Positions 1 to 11,633 of a stretch of DNA of 64,000 nt are shown in pieces. A program made the position numbers and the translations under genes. Positions within the stretch are counted from its first letter, which is position 1. Each line of letters starts with the position of its first letter. The DNA is from Diphasiastrum complanatum (taxonomy: Eukaryota > Streptophyta > Lycopodiopsida > Lycopodiales > Lycopodiaceae): positions 844,223 to 908,222 of the forward strand of contig CM055103.1 of the NCBI GenBank assembly GCA_029204225.1. Direction: 5' to 3'. The notes under the pieces were generated by a model. That model made no database searches. It had not been told where the DNA came from and saw nothing but the letters and a program-made list of their open reading frames with translations.

Positions 1-671
1 GCAAGACTCAAATTCATCAACGAATACATCTTGCAACTCATCTCCGCTTAGATTGTCATTATCACTATAAAAATTAGAACCCCTCTCAATATTGTCCTCA
101 TGCAAAGAATCACTGTTGTCCTCTTCATCATTTGGGTCAAAATCATGAGAATCAATTCTGGGGTTTTCAAGATTTATAAAACTTGAAGATATTTGTACAT
201 CTTCATCAGATATACTTCATTCTCATCATATGCATTTTCAAATACATGTCTTGAGCATGGCTTAACTTGAACAACATACCACCAATTCTTGTTTAGTCGA
301 TCTAGTTAAAAAAATACCTGCACATTTAACAATGTTAAGATTAGAGATTTGTTATGACCAAATTTAATTCACAATAAATAGATGTAACATTGGTTACAAT
401 CTACAAAAAGAAAAAATGTGAAACTCATTCACATTGTTCACAATGACGAGGCAACACCAAGGTGTCTAAAAAGTCCATGCTTAATGTCTTGGTTGAATTG
501 ATAGCAAAAAATCTACTACGATCTTTTTTTACGGTTGCGTTTGATCTTCTATCGTTGATTTTGAACCATTTCATGCCAAACAAAAAATATTTATCCATTT
601 CACCAGAACACACCTCATATATGGCTTGTATGGTTCCTACATACTCTAGCTCTCCAGAAATTGGACTTTGA
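1..671 (-). pseudogene. CACTA (En/Spm) transposase C-terminal relic (DUF4216-like)
   Basis: On the minus strand, 671 down to about 425 is open and reads GELEYVGTIQAIYE then KYFLFGMKWF. This resembles the start of the DUF4216 region at the C-terminus of CACTA TNP2-type transposases. A plausible intron follows (about 434 to 316, GTGAATG donor, TGTGCAG acceptor). The next segment, near 300-200, reads LNKNWWYVVQVKPC, which fits the DPLxxNWxVVxKxKPRD part of the same domain. A TAA stop sits just after the acceptor, so the copy is dead. An acidic, Asp/Glu/Ser-rich tail runs off the window at base 1. The N-terminal transposase core is not visible. Assignment to CACTA rests on motif recall, not a search. 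Confidence 0.55.
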
Positions 672-899
672 TATCAAGCACTACTTTGACTTTCTTGACG
701 GAAAGATGTCATCACATCACAATCATAAGTTCGTCATTTCATATCAATTGATTCAATGCAAGGATGACAACCATACGCCCACATTGCATTATACTTTCAA
801 TATTGCCACATGTTGATTATGAATTAAACAATAATTAATCATCGTACAAATTATAATTCACAAGAACACAAGAAGCAAATATCCACGCAACATACAAAG
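672..899. other. Unassigned AT-rich spacer
   Basis: No coding potential or repeat structure is apparent between the CACTA-like relic and the palindrome cluster. Confidence 0.5.
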
Positions 900-1375
900 G
901 AGGTCATGCGGCCAAAAAAACTTTCACGTGGATATAACTGTGGATTGGCTTGGATATATGCGAGAATACGGTCACCTGGATGTTCCACGCAAATATCCTT
1001 TCCAGCAACAGTTGTCCATAATTCACTAGAGATCATGAAATTCAAATTGCGTGGATCTTCCACGCAAACTCCGACGACCGGGCAGCCGGCCTAACCTCTA
1101 ACGATCGGACCCGAGCAAGGGAATGTGTTTTGTATTCTTGCCATAATAAGATACAAAAAACTTTAGGCTCGACTTTCGCGTGGATACTACGTGGATACTG
1201 TGTGGCAAATTATCCACTTGTGGCTTATCCACGCGTATTTTTCTTATCCAAGCAAAATCCATAAAGTTGGGGCCATGGATAAATTTTATTTTTATACCCA
1301 CGCGGTATCCATGCGTGGATAATCCACGCAAAAAATTTTCGACCAAAAAAAAAAAAAAGCACGTGGACCAAAATG
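900..1375. repeat. Cluster of CCACGC / GCGTGG(AT) inverted motifs
   Basis: About a dozen copies of CCACGC, TATCCACG or their complements GCGTGG and CGTGGATA occur here in both orientations. Examples are ATCCACGC near 880, ACGTGGATA near 926, GCGTGGAT next to TTCCACGC near 1050, ACGTGGATA near 1190, TTATCCACGCGTAT near 1225, and TATCCATGCGTGGATAATCCACGC near 1310-1333. Several adjacent pairs form hairpins. Short motifs repeated in both orientations are typical of subterminal regions of CACTA-type transposons, and a CACTA-like coding relic lies alongside. That link is an inference. Confidence 0.5.
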
Positions 1376-1954
1376 TGGTTCACTCCTAAACTAGATGTCG
1401 ACTTCTTTTTTCTTCCAATGTGTGAGAGAGAGAAAAAGAGAGAAAAGATGGGAGTGAATGTGAGTGAGAATATTGATAGTTTTTTGATGGATATTAATAG
1501 TGCATTTGCATTCAATAGATGTGCATTCAATAGACTATACATTTGCATTCATGAATTAAAAATATGCATTCAACATTTTTGCAAGAATAATGTAGTAGAA
1601 AAATATTATATTGATCTCAAAAAGAGTACATTGATGAGGGAATGAATTCCCCCTTTATCCATTGTCTTCTACAAGGCCTTACATTCAATTTTAAAGTTCT
1701 ACTCACCATCTCTTCCTCCCTCCTCGCTTCCTTCGTCTTGTAGGTTTACATTGGTGTCCACATCTTCAAACTCTCCTTTGCTCTCATTCACGTTCGCTTC
1801 CACATTTTCCTCAATATTTTTCTCTACATCACAAACACTTAAAGATGTAGAGCCCCTCTACAAAATAGAATCCAAGATTCGATTAAATTAAGATTAAACT
1901 TACTTGTAAACCACAAAGTAAACAATCACAAAAACAATAAAGGTTAAGAGTTTA
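1376..1954. other. Unassigned spacer
   Basis: This stretch contains a short plus-strand open frame (1373-1645) with no recognisable family, and purine-rich GAGAGAG patches. I see no supported gene. Confidence 0.4.
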
Positions 1955-2340
1955 CGATTGGATGCAATCCATGGGATTCCATGAAATCTTTAAGGTTGGC
2001 ATATCGACGATTGTAGCTTTGTTTGTACTCGGCCGCGGTCATGTGTCTTCCAAAATCACTAAGCTACATTCAACAAAAAAACATAGTTTAGCCATAAAAA
2101 ACATTAACAATATCACTACAAAAATAGAATCATAATAAAAAAAATGCACTTACAAATTGGGCCTCTGGATTGCCCCTTCCTCCCGATCCCAAGTGACTTT
2201 GGCCATGTTTTAAGATCTTGTTGGCCGCGGCACTACGTTGTTGTTCATATTTTTAGGGATTGTTTTGTAACAATTTCTCTTTCACCTTCCTCCAATCTCG
2301 TTTGGAGCACCATCCAGGCTTCGTGTAATTCTTCATAACT
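1955..2340 (-). pseudogene. Possible plant transposase fragment (Ptta/En/Spm accessory type)
   Basis: On the minus strand two blocks look coding. One (about 2340-2150) includes KILKHGQSHLGSGGRGN. The other (about 2070-1955) includes DFGRHMTAAEYKQSY followed by RRYANLKDFMESHG. The Lys/Ser/Gly-rich block vaguely resembles the region preceding the SKSF motif in plant Ptta/En/Spm proteins, and it lies next to a CACTA-type relic. The blocks are separated by stops and a likely intron or indel. The family is uncertain; it could be an unrelated host exon. Confidence 0.25.
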
Positions 2341-2390
2341 CTTCTCATCAATTGCCTTTTGTTTCAAATCCAAAGGCACATTGTTCAAGG

Positions 2391-3072
2391 TGTAAAAATT
2401 ACAGCAAATAAGGATCCTAAAACACTTGAAATGATGAGGGAAACAATAGATTATGATTTCATAAGATTAGCACAAGTTGAACCATCAAAATCCATCAAAA
2501 ATCTATGCTTGAACCTCACTAAATGGCCCAAATCCTTGAAGAAGGCTTCACACGTGTGAAAGTACGGCCTCCCACAGTCTAAGTACTGTACACCAGACCT
2601 ACATTCAATCCTATAATCATTAGTAATCACAAGTACTCAAACAATTATGAACATAGAGAGCAATTGCACCATTATGAGAGAAAAATCATGAGATTGCTTG
2701 ATTAATTTTGGTGAGATATCATCACCTATATATACATGATCCATCACGGTTTTGGGCAGGTATGAGTAGCCCTAAACCTATCCCTAATCCTAATTTTGGT
2801 GGATCTTTCATCCCTACCACGTTAGGGTTGGAATCTTGGAGATCCCTCAACAATGCAAAATTTACCAAAAATAGCTCCTATTTTTTCTCCCTTGTATCTA
2901 AGCATAATTTGGACTCATTCCAAAGGTTCTAATACTTAGGTCTACTTGAGAACATACTTATGAATGGAATCCTATGCTATTTGGCACGTGTGACAAGCCA
3001 CATCATGACCATCTAACTATTTACAAGTCATATGACCAAAACTAGTCAAGCTAGAATTGTGAATTTTTAACA
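2391..3072 (-). repeat. 3' LTR of element A
   Basis: 682 bp, TGTTAAAAATT...AATTTTTACA on the minus strand. Its first (plus-strand) 260 bp recur at 7867-8127. It contains the palindrome TTCACACGTGTGAA at 2547-2560. The purine-rich tract TGAGGAGGAG directly precedes it on the minus strand. Confidence 0.85.
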
Positions 3073-3086
3073 CTCCTCCTCACTAT

Positions 3087-6000
3087 CTAGCTTGGTTCAA
3101 TCATTGCTTTACTAATCACTCCAAGTGATGATATGAACTTCATAAAAGGTGTCTTTTGAAGTGGTTTAGTAAGTAGATCAGCTACACATTCATTGCTTGG
3201 AACATGCTCCAAAGCAATCTCCTTGGCTTGCACCATTTCTCTCACAAAGTGATGGCATATCTCAATGTGCTTAGATCTTGCATGGAAGATTGGGTTAGAT
3301 GCAAGGTGTTGGGCTGATATATGGTCATTGTAGATGATTGGTGCCTCCTCTAAATCCATGATCTTTAGCTCCACCAATAATCTCTTGATCCAAAGTACCT
3401 CCTTTGTAGTGGTTGTCAAAGCTTTGTACTCAGCCTCGGTTGAAGATAGAGATATAGTTTCTTGCTTTTTTGAAAGCCATGAAACTACACCTTCTCCTAT
3501 AAAAGTTGAATAGGCACTTTTTGATTTCCTATCCCTCTTGTCCCCTGCAAAATCTGAATCACTAAATGCATGAAGGTTAATCACATCTCCTCTATATAGA
3601 ATCCCAAAATCCAATGTACCCGAGATGTATCTTAGAATCCTCTTAGCCTTTTTCCAATGGATATTCAATGGCTTTTGCATGGATTGGCTCAACCTACATA
3701 CACTAAAGCTAAGATCTGGTCTAGCTTTAGTGATCCACATTAAGGAACCTATAAGTTGCCTAAACAAAGTGATGTCCATGAAGGATCTTTCATCATCTTC
3801 ATTTGGCACTTTTACATCTTGCTCCATTGGTGTGTCAACACTTTTGCATACTTCCATCTTAAACTTCTTCAAAAGACTTTGAGCATAGTTTACTTGACTT
3901 ATAAAGATAAAATCAGACCCTCTGAGTACTTCTATGCCTAAGATGAAGTGAAGACACCCTAGATCTACCATCTTGAACTCTAAGGATAGATCTATCTTGA
4001 TTTTTTCAATACCATCAACACTATTTCCACTAATGATGATGTCATCTACATAAATGAGTAAAAGTACAATACCAACATCATCAAACTTAATGTAAAGAGT
4101 GGGATCATATTCACTTTGAACAAAAGAAAGCGAAATAAGATATCAATGTAGTCTTGAATTCCAAGATCTCGAGGCTTGCTTCAAGCCATAGATGCTTCTT
4201 TGGAGATGGCATACTTTGTTCTCCATTCCATGCTTGATGAACCCTTGTGGCTGCTCCATATAGATATCCTCTTCCAAAAAACCATTCAAGAAAGAATTAG
4301 AGACATCCATTTGACATAGAATCCATCCAAAATGTGATGCAAGTGCAATGATTAGCCTTATTGTGACCATCTTGGCCACGGGTGCAAAAGTTTCCTCATA
4401 GTCTATCTCTATCTCTTGAGCATAACCTTTTGCAACTAATCTTGATTTATGTTTGTTAACACTCCCATTTGCATTCAACTTAAGCTTGAAGACCCACTTG
4501 CATCCTATTACATTCCTTTGAGGTCTCTCAACAAGCAACCAAGTTTCATTCTCAATCAAGGCATCATACTCATCCAGCATAGCTTTATACCATTCTTTGG
4601 AGTTCAATGCATCTTCAACATTAGATGGTTCTTCAAAACTAGATAAAGCATAAGAATTGGATGAGATACCCTCAACTTGCTGTCCTTTGCCTTGATATGT
4701 GAGCCTTGATGGCTCCACTTTTGCCCTTGAAGATCTCCTTGGTGTGATAGGTGGGTTTGGTGCTTGCTCCTCCATGAGCTCCTCCTCAAAACCAAGATCT
4801 TGCTCCTCGGCCATCTTCTTCTTGATTGTTGGAGCACTTGAGCCTTCTTCAAGCATATGCATATGATGTTCATCAAAGATGACATCCCTTGAAACAACAA
4901 ATTTGTTCAAGGATGGGAGATAGACTTTGTAGCCCTTGCTTGAGCTTGCATATCCAAGCATGATCCCTCTTGTGGAAGATGGATCCTCCTTGGTTCTTGT
5001 TTCCAATGGCACATGCACATAGCATATACACCCAAAAACTTTCAAGTGATTAAGATTGGGTTTCTTTCCATACAACATCTCATAAGGAGTTTTGCCTTCA
5101 ATTGCTTTGCAAGACACCCTATTCATCAAGTAGTTTGCACATACAAGAGACTCACCCCAAAAGGATTTGGGCAAACAAGCATCTAATCTTAAAGCCTTAG
5201 AACATTCACATAATGTTCTATTCCTTCTTTCAGCAACTCCATTTTGTTGAGGAGTGTAAGGACAAGAAGTCTCTTTCTTGATCCCTTCCTCCTCACAAAA
5301 GGCCTTGAACTCATTGGAGATGAATTCTCCACCATTGTCACTTCTAAGAATCTTGATGCTATGATTATGATGCTTTTCCACAAACAACTTGAACTTCACA
5401 AAAGTATCAAATACTTGAGACTTGAAGGAAAGTAAGAACACCCAACAATATCTTGAGTAGTCATCAATGAAGGTTAAAAACATGGATGAACCTCCATTAG
5501 ATTTGGTGCTAGCAATGTGCACATCCGAGTGTATGAGTTCAAGAGGATGAGATGACTTTGTGATGGAGTTAGGAAACACCTTCTTATGTGCCTTGGATAA
5601 GGCACAAGCTTCACAAACCTTGTCTTCCTTCCCAATAGACCTTGGTATGCCTAAAGCATACTCCTCCTTGATCATAGCCTCCATGGAACCCGAGTTGACA
5701 TGTCCAAGTCTTTTGTGCCATAAAGTAAAGGTAGATATATTGCTCTTCTCGGCCAACATGACAACATTAGTATCCATAAATGCATCCAACTTATAAAGTT
5801 TGCCAAGTCTAGTGCCCTTAGCCACTATCTTACCCTTCTTCTTGATGAAACATTCATTTGAAGCAAAGTCAACATTGAAAACATTGTCTACCATTTGGCC
5901 AACACTTAGTAGATTCTTTGTTATTGTAGGAATGTACAAAACACCTTCTATGTTGATCTTTTTGGAAGATCCTAAGCAAAGGGGAATGCTACCAACTCCT

Positions 6001-7055
6001 TCAATCTTACAAGCTTCATCAATTGCTGTATAGATAGACTTTATAGGTCCATCATAAGATAAGAGAGAAGAGAAAAACTCCCTTTTACTAGTCATGTGTG
6101 AACTAGCACCCAAGTCAATCCACCAAGGATCTTCTCCTTTGAAGCTTGTTGAAGAAAATATGGACATCATGAGAGAGTCCTCATGTGAACTCTCCTCCTC
6201 CTCCTCTTTGCTCATGTTGGCTTGGCTTTGATCTTGCTTCCTCTTGAAGCATTCCGAGGCATAATGCCCCATCTTGCTACAATAGTAGCACTTCACCTTT
6301 GATTTGTCCTTCTTGACTTTGGTGGTTGATGGAGATGCCTTTGAGGGTCCCTCTTGATCCTCAAGATTTGTAGACTTCTTGATTGTTGATCCTTTGCCTT
6401 TGGACTTGCCTTTGCCTTTGGTGAAGAGAGCTTGGTCATCTCCACCTTGTATGGAAATCCTATCCATCCTCTCTTGCATTTGGCTCCTTCTTGATTCCTC
6501 GGCCATGAGTGTGCCTTGGAGTTCTTCAAGTATGGGTAGCTTACCCATAATTGCATATCCCTGAACCAAATTTTCAAATTCAAAGCTTAGTCCATTCAAT
6601 ATGAGTTGAACAAGCTCTTCATCCTTGATAGGATCACCTATAAAGGCTAGCTCTTTGTTCAATTCCTTTACTCTTAGGACAAAAGTATGTGCACTCTCTC
6701 CTTTCTTTTGATAGCTTCTATAGATTTGATTCTTCAAAGCTAACATTCTAGTTTGGTTATTGGATTCATAGACCTTTTGAAAAGTCTCCCAAGCATCTTG
6801 AGCTGAAGTGCAATCTCCTACCTCTCTTAAGAGTTCATTTGCAACATTCATTTTTATGCAATGTAGTGCAACATTGCACCTCTTGATGTATTTGGCTTTT
6901 TCTTGAGGATAAATAGGTTCACCCTCCTTACCATTTACAATTTCCATCAGATCTTGCATGATCATGATGGATTCCATTCTAACTTTCCATATGGAATAGT
7001 TAGTTTTGTTGAGCCTTTCATTAGTAACCAAAAGATATGCATTTATAGATGCCAT
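3087..7055 (-). pseudogene. Ty1/copia gag-pol polyprotein of element A (one frameshift)
   Basis: Two open stretches, 7055-4143 (970 codons) and about 4140-3087, together encode one copia polyprotein. In order: gag capsid (residues 1-250); zinc knuckle C256-C259-H264-C269; protease WWIDLGASSH at 311-320; integrase zinc binding H447, H452, C481, C484; integrase core D511, D573, E609; integrase C-terminal GYxxxxKGYKVYLP near 701-714; reverse transcriptase from about 838, with YVDD just downstream of the break; then RNase H with SDSDFAGD and STEAEYKAL. The frame is lost near 4140 inside RT. The protease motif is D-L-G instead of D-S-G. It ends at a stop just before the purine tract. It would have encoded all enzymes for copying and integration, but this copy cannot make them in one frame. 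Confidence 0.9.
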
Positions 7056-7853
7056 CTAGTCTCCTAATCAAGGACTTGACACAAATGAAGGTTACTTCTA
7101 TTGATTTGATTGAAGGTCTACCTTATCCCACTTCTTAGGGACCTGAAAAGATCAGTAATAGACTTCCTATAAAGATCTAAGAATGATCTCTAACAAAATC
7201 AAATCATAGAATACTAGAAACAATGCACTTGCTTGATTGAAGTAGACAATACTAGTAGAATTGCCCCTCTTTCTATAAAGAGCATTAAATCTTCCAAATG
7301 ATCTGATCAAGAGTGAATTTCAGCAACCTAATATACTTCCAAAATAACTTGTAAAAGATCTAAATGGATTTTAATGAGGATGCAACACAATCTACTATCC
7401 AATCACAAGCAAAAAATGATCAAAATTGATGAAAAATTGATCTAATTTGGTGCATAAGTCAAGCAATGGTTGGACTGAACCTAAATCACTTTAGGAGGTG
7501 CCTACTACACCTTAGAACAGCCTTGAAGAGTCCCCAAAACTCTGATCTTCCCTCTCCTTGAATGCTAGAAAGCCTCCTCTATGAAATCACCTCCAAAACT
7601 CGCTTAGAAATCAATGCTTGGAGCAAACAAAACTTGCTATCTTGGTAATGTGAATTGAATTCAACTTTGCCTCTGAATTTAGACACCTAAACACCTGCAA
7701 ATGAAGTCACACAACACCAATTTCCAATGTATTTGACTCACTTTGAGTTCTAGAATCAATACTAGATGCTAAGATCCAATCTACACAAGATTTAGATCAA
7801 AAATTGTGATCAAATTGAATGAAAACCAAGGATTTAGCTCATTTCAGCCTTTA
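7056..7853 (-). other. 5' leader of element A
   Basis: Non-coding stretch between the gag start at 7055 and the primer-binding site. AT-rich, with no long open frame on the element strand. Confidence 0.6.
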
Positions 7854-7866
7854 GGCTCTGATACCA
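7854..7866 (-). promoter_or_regulatory. Primer-binding site of element A (initiator tRNA-Met)
   Basis: Complement reads TGGTATCAGAGCC, abutting the LTR end at 7867. Confidence 0.9.
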
Positions 7867-8127
7867 TGTAAAAAAAACAGCAAATAAGGATCCTAAAACA
7901 CTTGAAATGATGAGGGAAACAATAGATTATGATTTCATAAGATTAGCACAAGTTGAACCATCAAAATCCATCAAAAATCTATGCTTGAACCTCACTAAAT
8001 GGCCCAAATCCTTGAAGAAGGCTTCACACGTGTGAAAGTACGGCCTCCCACAGTCTGAGTACTGTACACCAGACCTACATTCAATCCTATAATCATTAGT
8101 AATCACAAGTACTCAAACAATTATCCT
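7867..8127 (-). repeat. Partial 5' LTR of element A
   Basis: Matches 2391-2650 with few differences, then stops at ACAATTAT (8127), where unrelated sequence begins. TTCACACGTGTGAA recurs at 8023-8036. Confidence 0.8.
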
Positions 8128-9189
8128 TATCCAAAGTTGACCTTCTAGAATATGGCTAAAATCCAAAGTGCTAGTTTCCTAGAATATAGGAATATTTCCT
8201 AAAAAATAGGATCTAAGGAAAATGGTCAACTCTTATCTTCTAGAACTCTATACACACGTGTGAACATCCACTTGCCATGTGGGAGCATTTACTCATGCAT
8301 ATGCATATCATGACTTGGATTTCAATCAATAGGTAATCTATAGTGCATGAGCCAAGTGTGAAAAATGCAAAAATAAGCTTGGTAGAGGCCAAAAATCTTG
8401 TATATAGGATGATTACACATGTGTGGAGCCTGTTCCCACGTGTGAAACTAGTGTAGTTGTCATGTACCATAATCATATAGGTTGTACATATGATTTAATT
8501 CAAGTTCTAGTGGCTAAAAAGGCCAAAAACTAGTTTTCTAGACATATGACACATGGCATCAATCTATTGCTTGCATGAGCCACATCCTTTGGTTAGGTGT
8601 CACATCCCATGTGTAGAGGACAGCTCACATGTGTGGAATAAGTTGAAGTAGACGAATTTGGACTTCTAGAAGATTTTCAAGTAGATCTCCATATAGAAGG
8701 AAAATGGACCAAAAGTGCTCAAAATAGAAGGTTTTGTCCAAGTGTCAGTTTTGCATGATGAATCATCATATGACAAAGCACCTTCACACATGTGGGATAA
8801 AAGGGATGATCAGTACCACGAGCTCCTACTTATTGTATATATAGAGCCACATTTGGCCATAATCAGTGTGAGACACCAATCTTGGTTTTGGAAGCAATTT
8901 TGAGTGATTCTCTCCATTTGTCTACATTTGTTTTGATTGTTTTGAGGTTCTATCAATGTGTACTTGATTTTCAGGTTGGAGTCCGTACTCAGACAGTGTT
9001 TCACACGTGTGAAACCAGAAAGTACACTTACCTTCAATAAATGATTGTTCTTGTTAGGATTTTGTGTCTAGAATTGATCTAGATTGATCTTAATCTGAAG
9101 TAGATTGATAGATCAAGTAATCTGACAACCAATCCCTCTTGAGGATCAGATTAGAATCCACTCTTGGTCCTTTTTGTACATTTTCCACA
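8128..9189 (+). repeat. 5' LTR region of truncated element O
   Basis: The right boundary is clear: CCACA at 9185-9189 directly followed by an initiator-Met primer-binding site. The left boundary is not determined; a TGTGGAA start near 8633 is possible. No second copy of this LTR is in the window. It contains several CACACGTGTG or CACATGTGTG palindromes (about 8254, 8436, 9000-9013). Confidence 0.5.
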
Positions 9190-9202
9190 TGGTATCAGAG
9201 CC
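9190..9202 (+). promoter_or_regulatory. Primer-binding site of element O
   Basis: TGGTATCAGAGCC directly after the LTR end CCACA. Confidence 0.85.
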
Positions 9203-10822
9203 TAGTACAAGAGGTTTTGTTGAAATTGATAGGGTTAATTTAAATCAAAGCCAAAATTAGCAGTTTTTTGGAAACTAGTCAAATTTTGTGTAGCGAGTTG
9301 GATTTGATAGCTATCCTCAAAATTTTTGGTCCAGATCTTGTTTTGGGCTGTAGGAACCCTTTTCACATGTGTGAGGCCGTACAACTCTGGTTTTGACTGA
9401 GAAATTTCAAAAATTTGTAGAATTTGACTCACATACCCAATTTGAGTGATTTTTGGTGCAAAATCAAGCATTTTATATAGAGAATCCAATCCCTTGATTA
9501 CTTCTTGATTAGATCAGCCAAGAAATTAAATTTGAAGCTTGAATAAGGTGCATTAATTGATTATCTCTGATTTTTTGAGTGCATGTTGAAGTTGAGAGAG
9601 ATGTTGCTAAAAATCATAGATTAAGGAGTGATATGCAAGGTGAGAGGTTGAAATCCATTGTACCATCACTCTAGATTTGTTCAAGAGTGATAGGGTCAAG
9701 TTTAGAAGCATCAATTTGCTAGAAAACATCTTTGGATCTGTCCTCCAAGTGAAACCTTTGAGAGTTTCTAGTGCATATAGAGCATCTATGCAAATCTTTT
9801 GTAGAATTTGACATAGATTGGCTTCTAGAAAAGAGATTGAGATCCAAGTCACATTGTTCAACCCTACTCAATTTGTTTGAGTGATTGTAAGGTTTGAAAA
9901 GAGTCATTAAGGTGTCTATGGCAAATGTGTAGAGAGAGATCCAATTTTCTAAGAGTTCCTTCCTTTGTAGAGGGCAAGATCTAGAAGCTCATTATGTGTT
10001 GTTATTGGTGGAGAGTTTGTCTCTTCCTAGGTGATCAAATCTTTCTAAGTGGCATTAGCTCTTTGAAGCACAATATCTTATTGAGAAAAATCACCACTTT
10101 TGATTTTGAATTTCATTCCAATTCTTAAGAGGTAGAGTAATTGGTGGAATCCAATAGGGGTGATTGAATCAATTTATTGAGCAAAAATTGACATAGTATG
10201 TATGAAACTCAAATTTGTTCTATTCAACTTTCTTTGTAAGAGTGTGAGGGTAAATTTGAGATCTCATTTGATGTCTAGAGTGAGGAGTCCATATTTGAGT
10301 ATACATGCATGGTTGAGATCTTTGTGAATCTCTAGTTGTCTAATTTTTTAAGCTTTGTGAAAAATTGGTGATATAGTTTGTTGTCAAATCAAATCAAATT
10401 CATTCTAAATCTCAAGTGTGAGATTATTTGGGTCAAGAGTGAGTCCAAAAGAAGTGATTAAGTTTGATTTTCATGTATTTGAAACAAAACCCATCTTTTG
10501 TTCAAGAATCTCAAGTGTTGAGAGAACTAGTCAAGTGAAAAGGAAAATCTAGGTGTCAAATTTTTTTCATATCCATTTCAAGTTTCAAAAGAAAGAGTCA
10601 TTGGTATTTGATGAGTCCAATAGGAGATTGGATCTGATTTCAAAGATTGTGTGCTTTTGTCTTAGTGATCAAAGCAAAGTTTCCAAGTGACTAGTCATTA
10701 ATGTGAAGATTGATTCTTAGGTTTGTGAGCTAGATCTTTTGTAGATCCTTCTAGATTGTTGAAGATGTTCAAATCTAGTCTCTTGAAAGTCACAAATTAC
10801 ATTTGTTAAATCATATCACAGG
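9203..10822 (+). other. Long non-coding leader of element O
   Basis: About 1.6 kb with no significant plus-strand open frame. It is AT-rich, with repeated phrases such as AGAGTGATTG and TTTGTAGA. It lies between the primer-binding site and the B insertion point. Confidence 0.55.
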
Positions 10823-11469
10823 TGTGAAAATTGTCAACATTTCCTTGTCTAGTTTTAGGCCAAAATTGCTAAAAATGGCACATAGTTTAGGATCTGACTT
10901 TTCACACGTGTGAAACAGGTCTAGATATTTTTAGTAAGTGTATTTTTTCAGTATGAAGAAGTGTCAAACTTCAAGACCTTCGAAATGAGTCCATTTTCAT
11001 GTATTTTGGACATATATGCCAATTTTACCTATATAGGGCATATTTTAGGTAAGGAGGGTCTAGAGAGAGGAGAGAGAGTCATCTCTCTCAGCTATATATA
11101 GCAGGTAGGCCGTGGAGAAACAGGTTGGAGCAGATCCATTGTATTCATTTGCTTAATGAGAGATTTTTCTATTGGGTTCTCCTTCCATTGTTGGCATTGT
11201 GTAGTGATTGAGTTCAAGCTTTGTGTGTATGATCTTAGGTGCTTTCCAAAAGTGATAGGCTGATGTATTATGGACTGTATAATGCTATTTTGGGCCGCAC
11301 TTGATGTTTATGGAAGTTTCCATTTGTGATAAATGCTTTTTGATCAAGTTCTTTGCATTCTAGGTAGCATAGAATGTGTTGCCAATTCCTAGCTTATGTA
11401 GTTTGGAGTGCAAGCATTCAAGCCAATGATCTTGGAGTTTAGATCCACTTAGGATCTGTATTTTTCACA
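10823..11469 (+). repeat. 5' LTR of element B, with promoter
   Basis: 647 bp, TGTGAAAATTG...TTTTTCACA. TTCACACGTGTGAA lies at 10901-10914. A hairpin GAGAGAG-TCAT-CTCTCTC near 11072-11089 precedes a TATATATA box at 11093-11100, which probably sets the transcription start just downstream. Confidence 0.95.
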
Positions 11470-11484
11470 TGGTATCAGAGCTGG
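11470..11484 (+). promoter_or_regulatory. Primer-binding site of element B
   Basis: TGGTATCAGAGCTGG abuts the LTR; complementary to the 3' end of initiator tRNA-Met. Confidence 0.9.
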
Positions 11485-11500
11485 TTGGCTTCTATTTACA

Positions 11501-11631
11501 GTAAGTATTCCATTTTTGGTGATATTTGGATGTTTGATCAAGTTCTAGCATGATTTTGCATTGCTTTGTTGATCAAATCTTACTAACCTTTGTTTTGTGA
11601 GTTGAACTTGTGGATCAAAAGCATATTTCAG
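11501..11631 (+). other. Candidate intron in the leader of element B
   Basis: Donor ACA|GTAAGT at 11501, perfect branch-point-like TACTAAC at 11581-11587, and acceptor ATATTTCAG ending at 11631 give a 131-nt intron right after the primer-binding site. The same three signals, same length, occur in D (28806-28936) and E (49378-49508). The signals are seen; splicing itself is inferred. Confidence 0.5.
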
Positions 11632-11633
11632 GT

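Larger units (their letters stand above)
2391..8127 (-). mobile_element. Ty1/copia LTR retrotransposon A, right LTR truncated
   Basis: Gag-pol lies on the minus strand between two related LTRs (2391-3072 and 7867-8127). A primer-binding site complementary to initiator tRNA-Met lies just inside the right LTR (7854-7866), and a purine tract abuts the left LTR (complement of 3073-3082). LTR termini are TGTTAAAAATT and AATTTTTACA. The right LTR matches the left for about 260 bp and then diverges at 8127, so its U3 portion is lost and no target duplication can be shown. The internal part has all copia domains, with one frameshift. Confidence 0.85.

Noticed and set aside
1373-1645. 90-codon plus-strand frame as a gene
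   Set aside because: Low-complexity composition, no recognised domain, adjacent to the palindrome array.
9188-11469. Reading 9190-11469 as a single LTR unit of B
   Set aside because: B's boundaries are fixed by identical 647-bp LTRs and the acagg duplication; 9190-10822 belongs to the older element O.
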